Source: Myxococcales bacterium (GTDB taxonomy: Bacteria > Myxococcota_A > Polyangia > Polyangiales > Polyangiaceae). Taken from it: a stretch of DNA of 7,307 nt. How positions within the stretch are numbered: position 1 is the first letter of the stretch; every line of letters begins with the position of its first letter. A program made the translations under genes and the position numbers. The notes beneath the pieces were generated by a model. That model was not told where the DNA came from, did not search any database, and was given only the letters and a program-made list of their open reading frames with translations. Positions 1 through 6,431 of this stretch are shown piece after piece. The stretch is from NCBI GenBank assembly GCA_023248785.1, contig JAHFDX010000178.1:1-7307 (forward strand), given 5' to 3'.

Positions 1-478
1 CACGCAAGATGGGTTGCCCCTCGGGCGATCCCACTTCCTCATCGGCAACGACGGCAAGGCGAATCGGCGCCACCTCATCGATACCAAGCGTTTCATGAAG
101 CGCACGCAGCGCGTACGCAACCACAACGAGGCCACCCTTCATGTCAAGAGCACCTGGCCCGCGCCCCAACTCACCGTCGCGCGAGTACCCTTCAAACACG
201 CCGGGCGGGAACACGGTGTCGAGATGTCCGACCAGAGCGATTGGCTTTTGGGGCGCAAGACCCACGCTCGAAAAGATCCAGTGGTCGGCAAAGCGCGTGC
301 TCGCCACGGTGCGCGAGGAGAGGCCCGCAGCGCGGTACAACTCATCAAGCATGGTGCCTACTTTGCGTCCACCTTCTGGATGATCGGTAAACGAATTAAC
401 GTTCACCAGCGAAGCGATGGTGTCCTCCATCGACACGCGCTTGTCTTGCAGCCAGCGCACGGCATCGGTTGCATCCAT
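1..478 (-). CDS. M20-family zinc metallopeptidase/deacylase (C-terminus cut by window edge)
   Basis: This is the N-terminal 159 residues of an M20 amidohydrolase, a dinuclear-zinc cytoplasmic enzyme family that includes ArgE, DapE and carboxypeptidase G2. The visible signature is GHLDTVFP at residues 84-91, with zinc ligand His85 and the neighbouring Asp87, then the GALDMKGG motif with bridging Asp112, then DEEVGS with the general base Glu147 and zinc ligand Glu148. The later Glu and His ligands and the lid domain lie beyond base 1. The start is ATG at 478; the in-frame stop of the upstream gene lies 30 bp before it with no other ATG between, and the ribosome-binding site is weak. The gene follows the TMEM43-family gene on the same strand, so co-transcription is likely. 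Proximity to argC-argB would fit acetylornithine deacetylase, but the HLDTVFP/GPGALDMKGG wording also fits the glutamate-carboxypeptidase branch. The family is secure; the substrate is not. Confidence 0.88.
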   Translation of the reverse strand, partial: MDATDAVRWLQDKRVSMEDTIASLVNVNSFTDHPEGGRKVGTMLDELYRAAGLSSRTVASTRFADHWIFSSVGLAPQKPIALVGHLDTVFPPGVFEGYSRDGELGRGPGALDMKGGLVVVAYALRALHETLGIDEVAPIRLAVVADEEVGSPEGQPILR

Positions 479-508
479 GAACCCGAGTCTATCCGGTTTA
501 GGGCGTAA

Positions 509-1687
509 TCACGAACGCAAGAGAGCTGGCTGCTTCCCCCGTTTCGCCTTCAATCCAACGATCACGGTGAGGGCAACACCAAGCCCGGCAGCGACAAACA
601 TCGCAATGCCTACGAGCGGACGAACGACCACCCATGCAACTGCGATTGTTACGAATGACAACGCCGTCGACACAAGCGCTGAAAACAGAAAAGCCCCAAA
701 GGTCGCAAGCGACCCCGCAAACGGAATGAAGTCTGCAATGACGGCAATGGGGCGCAAGATGAGACCCAGCCCAATGGTCATCAGCAGCCAACCGACCAAC
801 CGCAAGATCCACGTGAGCGTCGAATTCGCATCCTTGGCTGTCTTGAACATGGCTTGGGCATCTTTGGCTCCGAGCTCCACAAGCAAGATCGAGTCACCCG
901 CCTTTGCCTGATAGGCAGCAAAGCCACCCGCCGATTGTCTTGCGACAACGCTGGCGGCCTGCGGCTTAATCGATTGAAACGAAATCCGAAGATCTCCGAC
1001 CTGCGGGCTTGAAGGATCGGACCCCAAGTAGAACATCGAGTCCGACACGCGCGTCCGTGCGCGCGCGGTGGCTGTCATTTGGGCGACCATAGATTCCTGA
1101 ACTGGGAGTTTATCGAACGCGGTGAGTTGGCCAATCAACTCGCGCCCGAAACGGAATGCACCAATCGTCGCGTTCTCTGCTCGCAAATCGAGTTCGGCGT
1201 ACGGAAAACTTGAGGGATTCGTGTGGCCTTCGGGTTGCTTGAACTTCGACGTCGCAATGGGATCCTTCGACCACGTCTTAATGTAACTATATGTGGTTGT
1301 TTTTTCCTCCCCGCCTCCGAGCTTCTTCCGGGTTTCCTCCTGCTTCTTTTCGTCCCATTGGTACATCTCTACGTGACGCAGCAAGCGCAAGCCTGACAGC
1401 CGAACCCCAAAATCGGGATCGCTTAGCGACTCGGTCGTCGCCGTTACTGCGGACACATGAATGAGCTTTCCCTCGTTCGACGGGTCAACACGATCGGAAG
1501 GCACACTCACGACCGTCGCGGCGCCTTCATCAAGAGTCTTCGCCACCGTCACCGAACGACTTTCGTTCCAAAAAAGCAAAACGAATGAGCCCAGGAAAAG
1601 CACGAGCCCAACGAGCACCCCGACGAAAGCGTCCGCGATGCGTTGAAAGTAACCCTTCTCGGCAACTTCAGTAAACGAGTCGCTCAT
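509..1687 (-). CDS. TMEM43 (LUMA) family membrane protein
   Basis: This 392-residue integral membrane protein matches the TMEM43 family, known in animals from the inner nuclear membrane protein LUMA and found scattered in bacteria without a settled function. One membrane segment lies near the N-terminus (about residues 20-40) and is followed by the family hallmark WNES (40-43). A large soluble region of about 250 residues follows, including the typical stretch YSYIKTWSKDPI and, soon after, GHTNPSSFPY. Three further hydrophobic segments close the protein (about 293-311, 325-353 and 357-377), with a basic tail. This four-segment layout is the standard TMEM43 plan, and the length is normal. The start at 1687 is the first possible one, since an in-frame TGA lies two codons upstream; no clear Shine-Dalgarno precedes it. 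It is divergent from argC and probably leads a two-gene unit with the M20 hydrolase. No function in this organism can be read from the sequence. Confidence 0.88.
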   Translation of the reverse strand: MSDSFTEVAEKGYFQRIADAFVGVLVGLVLFLGSFVLLFWNESRSVTVAKTLDEGAATVVSVPSDRVDPSNEGKLIHVSAVTATTESLSDPDFGVRLSGLRLLRHVEMYQWDEKKQEETRKKLGGGEEKTTTYSYIKTWSKDPIATSKFKQPEGHTNPSSFPYAELDLRAENATIGAFRFGRELIGQLTAFDKLPVQESMVAQMTATARARTRVSDSMFYLGSDPSSPQVGDLRISFQSIKPQAASVVARQSAGGFAAYQAKAGDSILLVELGAKDAQAMFKTAKDANSTLTWILRLVGWLLMTIGLGLILRPIAVIADFIPFAGSLATFGAFLFSALVSTALSFVTIAVAWVVVRPLVGIAMFVAAGLGVALTVIVGLKAKRGKQPALLRS

Positions 1688-1752
1688 GGTGGATCATCAT
1701 CGCATGCCACGCGACGTCCGGCTCCATTTGTAGGTGGCCCACTCGCGGTTGG
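1688..1752. promoter_or_regulatory. Divergent intergenic region, TMEM43-family gene / argC
   Basis: These 65 bp are the only space upstream of two divergent transcription units, so promoters for both should lie here or within the flanking 5' coding ends. I could not pick out a convincing -35/-10 pair on either strand, nor an Arg-box-like palindrome. Calling it a shared promoter region rests on gene orientation alone. Confidence 0.35.
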
Positions 1753-2829
1753 ATGGAGTTACCTTTTCCCATCATGGCAAAGCGATTCAAAGCCGCAGTA
1801 ATTGGCGGAAGTGGGTACGGTGGCGCTGAGCTCATTCGCCGCTTGTTGCGTCACCCTGAAGTCGAACTCGTGCGCGTCGCATCGGTCGACTATGTTGGAG
1901 AGCCACTTTCCGCGGTACATCCGAACCTCGAAGGGCAAACCGATCTCAGGTTCGAAGGCATTGCTCCTGAAGATGCCGCCAAAGGCATGGATGTGGTGCT
2001 TCTCGGATTACCTCACAAGGTCAGTGCGCAAAAGGCACCCTCGATCTTTGGCACAGGCAGCCGCATCGTCGATCTGTCTGGCGATTTTCGACTCCGTGAT
2101 GCTTCTACCTACAAGCGCTACTACGGAGCTGACCACCCGTGCCCCGATAAACTCGACGGCGTTTTCGTATACGGTTTGCCCGAATTGAATCGCGACCGCA
2201 TCCGAGCGGCGAAATACGTGGCGTCGCCCGGTTGCTTTGCCACCACGATTGAGCTCGCGCTACTTCCACTCGCGCGCGCAGGTCTTCTCAAAGGACCCGT
2301 AGAGGTTATTGGGATCACCGGGTCGTCTGGCAGCGGTATCGCTCCGCAGGCAGGCACTCACCATCCGGCGCGCTCGAACAATCTGAAGACATATAAGCCG
2401 CTCGACCATCAGCACATCCCCGAGATCGTGCAAACCCTCGAAAACGCGGGGGCGCCGGGGATCACGTTGCGATTCGTCCCCGTCAGCGCTCCCCTTTCGC
2501 GCGGAATTTTCGCGACAGCGTTTGCGCACGTTGATGCGAGTGTGCCCGAAGCGCGCATCACTGAACTCTACAAAGAGGCGTACGCAAACGAGCCTTTTGT
2601 GCGTATCCCCGCGAAACGATTGCCTGAAGTTGTCGCTGTTAAGGGCACAAATTACACCGAGGTGGGCATCACGCTAGGTGATGTTTGCGACGGGAAACGG
2701 CTGGTCGCGTGCTTCTCCGCGCTCGACAACTTGATCAAAGGTGGCGCAGGTCAAGGCATTCAATCGATGAACTTAATGCTCGGTCTTGATGAACGCCTCA
2801 CCCTAGAGGATCCAGGCGGGTGGCCATGA
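1753..2829 (+). CDS. argC: N-acetyl-gamma-glutamyl-phosphate reductase
   Basis: ArgC catalyses the NADPH-dependent reduction of N-acetylglutamyl phosphate to the semialdehyde, the third step of arginine synthesis. The Rossmann-type nucleotide loop GGSGYGGAEL is at residues 18-27, and the catalytic cysteine is Cys161 in SPGCFAT. The active-site region continues with GSSGSG, a THHPARSNNL segment and HQHIPEI, whose final His is in the position of the general base. SAPLSRGIFAT matches the conserved region that precedes the C-terminal nucleotide-binding part. The full length, 358 residues, is close to normal. The start is uncertain: ATG at 1774 gives MAKRFKAAVIGG, which fits usual ArgC N-termini better than ATG at 1753, which adds seven residues; neither has an ideal ribosome-binding site (GGAG ends 15 nt before 1774). 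The stop overlaps the argB start, indicating co-translation. Confidence 0.95.
   Translation: MELPFPIMAKRFKAAVIGGSGYGGAELIRRLLRHPEVELVRVASVDYVGEPLSAVHPNLEGQTDLRFEGIAPEDAAKGMDVVLLGLPHKVSAQKAPSIFGTGSRIVDLSGDFRLRDASTYKRYYGADHPCPDKLDGVFVYGLPELNRDRIRAAKYVASPGCFATTIELALLPLARAGLLKGPVEVIGITGSSGSGIAPQAGTHHPARSNNLKTYKPLDHQHIPEIVQTLENAGAPGITLRFVPVSAPLSRGIFATAFAHVDASVPEARITELYKEAYANEPFVRIPAKRLPEVVAVKGTNYTEVGITLGDVCDGKRLVACFSALDNLIKGGAGQGIQSMNLMLGLDERLTLEDPGGWP
2826..2829 (+). promoter_or_regulatory. argC/argB ATGA stop-start overlap
   Basis: The TGA of argC (2827-2829) shares bases with the ATG of argB (2826-2828). Such overlaps usually allow terminating ribosomes to restart, which would keep ArgC and ArgB in fixed proportion. 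Purine-rich AGAGGA at 2805-2810 and AGGCGGG at 2814-2820 are possible Shine-Dalgarno elements inside the argC end. Confidence 0.7.
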
Positions 2830-3644
2830 AACTCGTCGTCATCAAACTCGGCGGTGAGGTGGTCCACAGCGAGGCGATGCCTATCATCGCCGCTGACATT
2901 GCGTCACTCCAAACCAAGGGCGAGCGCATCGTCGTCGTGCACGGTGGTGGACCGCAGGCAACGGCACTTCAAAAGCAGCTCGGGATCGAATCGAAAATCG
3001 TAGGCGGCAGGCGCATTACAGATGAAGCTACGCTCGACGTGATGAAAATGGTCGTCGCAGGACGGATCAACGTTGATCTGTGCTGCGCGCTGGTCGGTGC
3101 GGGCGCGAAGCCCGTCGGACTCCATGGAGCGAGCAGCCTTGCAATCGAGGCAACCAAGCGTTCGCCAAAGGTTGTCGCGGGGGCAGGACCCAATCCCATC
3201 GATTTTGGACATGTGGGCGATGTCAAAAGCTTGAACGCTGAATTGCTCTCACTGCTCGTCGAAAACGGATTCATTCCCGTTCTCGCCTGCCTCGGGGCGG
3301 ATCGGAACGGGAGTGTTTACAATATCAACGCCGACACGGTGGCCAATCGAGTGAGCGTGCTCCTACGCGCGAAGAGCCTCGTGCTCTTGAGCGACGTTCC
3401 CGGAGTCCTTCGCGACGTGTCGGACCCGAGCTCACGAATTCCAAGGCTCACCCGTGCAGACGCACGCGTTCAAATAGAACAAGGTGTGATCACAAAGGGC
3501 ATGATCCCGAAAGTCGAAGAAGCCTTCGCTGCGCTTGCCGAGGGGGTCACCCAGATTCACATCGCCGGGCGCCTTTCGCGTGGCGATCTCGCACGCGAAG
3601 TGAGTGATCCAGGAAGTGTGGGAACGGTGCTTGTCGAAACGTAG
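2826..3644 (+). CDS. argB: Acetylglutamate kinase
   Basis: ArgB phosphorylates N-acetyl-L-glutamate with ATP, giving the substrate of ArgC. With the ATG at 2826 it has 272 residues and begins directly at the first beta strand (MKLVVIKLGG). Expected residues are all present: Lys7 in KLGG, the HGGGPQ loop (39-44), Arg63 in RRITD for substrate binding, Asn166 and Asp170 in NINAD, LLSDVPGVL in the nucleotide region and Lys229 in ITKGMIPKV. The segment usually written GLSG reads GLHGASS here. ATG 2826 overlaps the argC stop as ATGA; a GTG at 2820 is a rival start adding two residues and lies 9 nt after AGAGGA. There is no N-terminal extension before the first strand, so the helix that builds the arginine-inhibited hexamer in feedback-regulated kinases is missing. 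Arginine insensitivity, as in E. coli, is therefore inferred. Confidence 0.95.
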   Translation: MKLVVIKLGGEVVHSEAMPIIAADIASLQTKGERIVVVHGGGPQATALQKQLGIESKIVGGRRITDEATLDVMKMVVAGRINVDLCCALVGAGAKPVGLHGASSLAIEATKRSPKVVAGAGPNPIDFGHVGDVKSLNAELLSLLVENGFIPVLACLGADRNGSVYNINADTVANRVSVLLRAKSLVLLSDVPGVLRDVSDPSSRIPRLTRADARVQIEQGVITKGMIPKVEEAFAALAEGVTQIHIAGRLSRGDLAREVSDPGSVGTVLVET

Positions 3645-3655
3645 AGCAGAGGAGG
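3645..3655. other. Convergent gene junction argB / cysteine-rich gene
   Basis: Only 11 bp separate the two stop codons of converging transcripts. I see no GC-rich hairpin with a T-run; the best pairing is a 4-bp GCAG/CTGC stem (3646-3649 with 3659-3662). Termination must use another mechanism or the mRNAs overlap at their 3' ends. Confidence 0.5.
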
Positions 3656-4918
3656 CTACTGCGTCCCCGCTGAAACACTCCCTTCAACCTTCACCGAAAC
3701 TTCAACACTCACCGACAAACTCCCAGCGGCATCAAGCGCGCCCTTGAGAGGCGTAAGGCACGCGACAAGTGCCGCCGAACGCGCCTTCGCTTGAAGATCG
3801 CTCGACAGGGCGTTACCGAACGTCTCGCCAGCCGAAATCCCGCCTTCAATGACCTGCTTCACGTTGTGTGTCGCGCCTCGAATTCGGTCTTTCAGGCCTA
3901 TGGCAAGTTTGACGATCACAGGAATGTTCTTTTCGATCGTCGCTTGCAACTTCTTAGCGGCGTCCGCATCGGAGGCGCCCACAATGCGGTAGTGAACCCT
4001 CGGATCGCTGCATTGCGCATGCAGTTGCGCAGACGTGTCACAGCTCGCTTTGCACTCGGCCCTCATGCTCGGGGGCCGCACTTCACCCGTACATCGCGGA
4101 GCCTGCATCTTGACGCTGCAGTCGCCAGTGCACGTACCTTCGCATTTGGCGGCGCCCTTGATGTCGCACTTACCCGAACACGTACCCTTGCACTCTTGCT
4201 TGTCGACCTTCGTCTGGCACTTACCTTGGCAAATGCCTTTGCACTCCGCACCAGATGAAGCCTTGCCATTGCACTTGCCTTCGCACGTTCCGGTGCACTT
4301 TGCTTTGACATCCACTTCGCACGAGCCAGCGCACGTTCCTTCACACTTGACCGCAGCATTGGGCGCACACGTTCCGCGGCACTCGCCTTCGCACGTGCCT
4401 TGTAACTGGCCTCCTTCACACGTCGCTTCGACGTTTCCGCCCTTGAGACTCGCATCGCAACGCCCTGCACAATCGACCATCGCCGACATGGATGCGCCGC
4501 ACTCGGGCGGAGTGAACTCAAACGAAACCTTGGCCTTTGAGCCGAGCTTTCCTTTCGTTTCGCCAATGAGAGCACCCGCCTTGGCACACGCCTCTTCCGT
4601 GGTCTTGAACTCAGTTGGTCCGCCCAGATCCGCTGCAATTCCTGAGCACGCTTGCCGCACGTCTTTGTCGATAGACTCCGCGAAGCCCTTGAGTTCGAGG
4701 GATGCAAGTAAGCCCGATTTAATTTTTGCTGCGACGTCTGCGTCGAGTTGAAACTGCCCTGCAAAATCGTACTCGGCAATCTTACTAAGGCCTTCCGGAC
4801 ACTCGGGGGTGATGCCTGGTACGGCTGGAAGGCCAAATCCACCGGCACAGTTAGTCAGCCAGGGCGATGCCAGAGCTCCAACGAGAAACGGCATCGACAA
4901 CCAATGTCTACGATTCAT
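3656..4918 (-). CDS. Exported cysteine-rich repeat protein of unknown function
   Basis: I do not recognise a characterised family. The 420-residue product begins with MNRRHWLSMPFLV, a signal-peptide-like N-terminus with a twin arginine and a hydrophobic core. Cys24 sits in LTNC, an imperfect lipobox because Asn is at -1; an ordinary signal-peptidase site after Ala17 (ALA) is possible too. Residues 25-150 look like a small globular domain. Residues 176-267 hold six CxGxCxGxC triplets spaced 16-18 residues apart, with Lys/Glu-rich linkers and extra cysteines on either side (150, 154, 167, 276, 289, 293, 303). Residues 306-395 look helical, and the tail alternates Ser and Val like a beta strand. 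There are 31 cysteines in all. The start has a strong ribosome-binding site overlapping the stop of the peroxidase gene, so it is the last gene of that operon. Metal binding, thiol redox buffering or a disulfide-bonded surface structure are all conceivable. Confidence 0.85.
   Translation of the reverse strand: MNRRHWLSMPFLVGALASPWLTNCAGGFGLPAVPGITPECPEGLSKIAEYDFAGQFQLDADVAAKIKSGLLASLELKGFAESIDKDVRQACSGIAADLGGPTEFKTTEEACAKAGALIGETKGKLGSKAKVSFEFTPPECGASMSAMVDCAGRCDASLKGGNVEATCEGGQLQGTCEGECRGTCAPNAAVKCEGTCAGSCEVDVKAKCTGTCEGKCNGKASSGAECKGICQGKCQTKVDKQECKGTCSGKCDIKGAAKCEGTCTGDCSVKMQAPRCTGEVRPPSMRAECKASCDTSAQLHAQCSDPRVHYRIVGASDADAAKKLQATIEKNIPVIVKLAIGLKDRIRGATHNVKQVIEGGISAGETFGNALSSDLQAKARSAALVACLTPLKGALDAAGSLSVSVEVSVKVEGSVSAGTQ
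4118..4393 (-). repeat. Tandem CxGxCxGxC protein repeat, six units
   Basis: Within the cysteine-rich gene, six units each carry three cysteines at four-residue spacing: 176/180/184, 192/196/200, 208/212/216, 226/230/234, 243/247/251 and 259/263/267. Unit starts are 16, 16, 18, 17 and 16 residues apart. Glycine occupies the middle of nearly every CxxxC step. The linkers differ in sequence and length while the Cys/Gly skeleton is kept, which points to old duplication under selection for the cysteines rather than recent slippage. Confidence 0.92.
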
Positions 4919-4923
4919 ATTTT

Positions 4924-4929
4924 CCCCTC
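4924..4929 (-). promoter_or_regulatory. Shine-Dalgarno GAGGGG for the cysteine-rich gene, overlapping the peroxidase stop
   Basis: On the minus strand GAGGGG lies 5 nt before the ATG at 4918. Its first two bases are part of the TGA stop of the glutathione peroxidase gene (4930-4928). It fixes the start of the cysteine-rich gene and suggests coupled translation. Confidence 0.75.
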
Positions 4930-5422
4930 AGCGCGCAGCAAGTGTTTCCTCGATGGTACGCACGAGTTCATCGCTGAGGGGATCGACATTTGAAGTGAAC
5001 GAGGCAATCACGAGGCCGTCTCTGCCAATTAAGTACTTGTGGAAGTTCCACTTCACAGGCAATTCGTGTTTTGGATTCAACGCGGGGTCTTGCAGAAAGC
5101 GGTAAAGCGGATGCGCATTCGCGCCCTTCACCCCCACCTTCGCGAACATGTCGAAGGAAACCCCATAATTTGTTGAGCAAAACGACTTGATGTCCGCCTC
5201 GGTGCCCGGCTCTTGGGCACCGAAATCGTTCGCAGGAAAACCGAGCACGCGAAGTCCCTTCTCGCCATAACGCCGGTGAAGCTCTTCAAGTCCGCTGTAC
5301 TGGGGCGTAAAGCCACATTGCGATGCGACGTTTACGATGAGCAATACGTAGTCACGGTAGTTACCTAATGAGCGTGAGACTCCGTCGATGGTCGTGACAT
5401 TGATGTCGTAGATCGATTCCAT
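4928..5422 (-). CDS. Glutathione peroxidase family thiol peroxidase (BtuE-like)
   Basis: This 164-residue enzyme reduces hydrogen peroxide and organic or lipid hydroperoxides, using thioredoxin or glutathione. The catalytic tetrad is complete: Cys36 in NVASQCGFTPQ, Gln70 in the GFPANDFGAQEPG segment, and Trp125-Asn126 in VKWNFHKYL. The active site has cysteine, not selenocysteine. Cys82 in IKSFCSTNYGVSF is in the position of the resolving cysteine of thioredoxin-dependent, monomeric bacterial members such as E. coli BtuE, so thioredoxin is the likelier reductant; that is inference. There is no signal peptide, so it should be cytoplasmic. GGAG at 5430-5433 stands 7 nt before the ATG. It lies 28 bp (counting 5423-5450) after the aldehyde dehydrogenase-like gene and 9 bp before the cysteine-rich gene, all on one strand, consistent with an operon handling reactive aldehydes and peroxides. 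Confidence 0.95.
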   Translation of the reverse strand: MESIYDINVTTIDGVSRSLGNYRDYVLLIVNVASQCGFTPQYSGLEELHRRYGEKGLRVLGFPANDFGAQEPGTEADIKSFCSTNYGVSFDMFAKVGVKGANAHPLYRFLQDPALNPKHELPVKWNFHKYLIGRDGLVIASFTSNVDPLSDELVRTIEETLAAR

Positions 5423-5450
5423 GTACCTGCTCCGTTCAACCGCCTGTCAG

Positions 5451-6431
5451 TTACAGACCCATCGGATGCCACACAGTCTTAAACTCGAGATGCGGCTCCA
5501 CCAACGAGAGTTTGCACGTCTTCGATGCATCTTTGAGAAGATCCTTCGCCAGGCCCGCATACGTCCGCACTCGCTTCACGCTATCGGCAGCATCCATCGT
5601 GGCAGAGCGTACGAGGGCGGTGTCGTCGAGCCATAGAGCAAGCCCGTTCACATCGCGATGTTTCGAAAGCGTTGGGAGTACTTCGCCAACGTGCCCAAAG
5701 AGTACGTTGATCACCCCGCCCGGCATGTCGCTTGTCGCGACGCACTCGGTCCAAATCGAGGCCGTTCTTGGATCACATTCGCTCGCGAGTGCGACCACCG
5801 AATTTCCACCGCACACAGCTGGCAACACCGAAGTCACAAGACCAAGAAGTATGGGAACCTCGGGAGCGACCACCCCGACGACGCCTAACGACTCGGGTAA
5901 CGTAAATCCGAAATGCGGACCCGCCACGGGGTTGTGCGACGCAAGCAGCGATGAGATCTTGTCCGTCAGGCCCGCGTAGTACACACACGTGTCAATCGCC
6001 TTGCTCACTTCCTCCGCACACGCTTCCGAATCGGCCTTTTGAGAACGAGAAAGAGATGTGGTGAGCTCGACCCACCTCGACTCCATCATCTCGGCCAAAC
6101 GATACAAAATTTGCCCGCGATTATAGGGTGTGCGCGCAGCCCAACCGGCGTGCGCATTGCGAGCAGCAAGAACCGCATCACGAACATCCTTGCGTGATGC
6201 CCGCGGGATATTCACCACGTCGGGATCGGGCTTTCCGGGATTTCCCGCATCAGCTTTGACCTGAAACGAGCGTCCTGATTCGCTGCGAACGAACGCGCCT
6301 CCAACGTACATCTTGTACGCCTTGTTGACGCTCACACGCGAAAGCGTTCCGTTCGCCTTCATAAGATCTGCGGCTAGCTTCGGTAAAGGCACATCAAACG
6401 TTGTTTCCTTGGTTCTTGTCTTGCCCTTCAT
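5451..6431 (-). CDS. Non-catalytic aldehyde dehydrogenase-like protein (ALDH16 second-domain type)
   Basis: The 326-residue product resembles the N-terminal, nucleotide-binding half of aldehyde dehydrogenases: YKMYVGGAFVRSESGRSF at 39-56, then RKDVRDAVLAARNAHAGW (80-97) and NRGQILYRLAEMME (104-117), and a Rossmann region around 183-220. Catalytic features are absent. There is no ELGGK glutamate and no GQxCxAG cysteine. The usual PWNFP reads PEVP, and the lysine expected after the GNSVV strand is missing. It is not a recent pseudogene: the frame is open, GGAG precedes the start by 8 nt and the end is coherent. Its pattern and its place right after a catalytic dehydrogenase match the inactive second domain of ALDH16, which is fused to the first in animals and some bacteria. 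A structural or regulatory partner of the upstream enzyme is the best guess. Residues 1-38 are a less typical N-terminal extension, perhaps the equivalent of the interdomain linker. Confidence 0.85.
   Translation of the reverse strand: MKGKTRTKETTFDVPLPKLAADLMKANGTLSRVSVNKAYKMYVGGAFVRSESGRSFQVKADAGNPGKPDPDVVNIPRASRKDVRDAVLAARNAHAGWAARTPYNRGQILYRLAEMMESRWVELTTSLSRSQKADSEACAEEVSKAIDTCVYYAGLTDKISSLLASHNPVAGPHFGFTLPESLGVVGVVAPEVPILLGLVTSVLPAVCGGNSVVALASECDPRTASIWTECVATSDMPGGVINVLFGHVGEVLPTLSKHRDVNGLALWLDDTALVRSATMDAADSVKRVRTYAGLAKDLLKDASKTCKLSLVEPHLEFKTVWHPMGL
6428..6431 (-). promoter_or_regulatory. ATGA stop-start overlap between the two aldehyde dehydrogenase genes
   Basis: The TGA of the catalytic gene (6430-6428) overlaps the ATG of the downstream gene (6431-6429). 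GGAG at 6440-6443, inside the upstream coding region, is a suitable ribosome-binding site. The arrangement favours equal synthesis of two proteins that likely work as one complex. Confidence 0.75.

Noticed and set aside
14..508. Plus-strand open frame of 164 codons
   Set aside because: It lies entirely over the M20 hydrolase, whose zinc-binding motifs on the minus strand are unmistakable; the plus-strand product shows no domain.
1753..3644. argC-argB as LysY/LysZ of the LysW-dependent lysine pathway
   Set aside because: The kinase keeps HGGGPQ, the RITD arginine and other acetylglutamate kinase residues, and no LysW-like acidic small protein is present in the window.
3641..3662. Possible intrinsic terminator between the convergent genes
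   Set aside because: Only 4-bp stems can be drawn and there is no T-run on either strand.
4035..4751. Long plus-strand open frame (238 codons) with His/Pro-rich repeats opposite the cysteine-rich gene
   Set aside because: It mirrors the repeat DNA of the real minus-strand gene. The periodic HVP pattern is the antisense of the Cys/Gly codons, and the minus frame has the signal peptide, strong ribosome-binding site and operon position.
4063..4848. Minus-strand open frame of 261 codons, Arg/Ser/Ala-rich
   Set aside because: It is another frame of the cysteine-rich gene with a composition typical of out-of-frame GC-rich repeat DNA and no motif.
5451..6431. Reading the second aldehyde dehydrogenase gene as a truncated pseudogene
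   Set aside because: Start overlap, Shine-Dalgarno, an open frame and similarity to the inactive ALDH16 domain all argue for a maintained gene.
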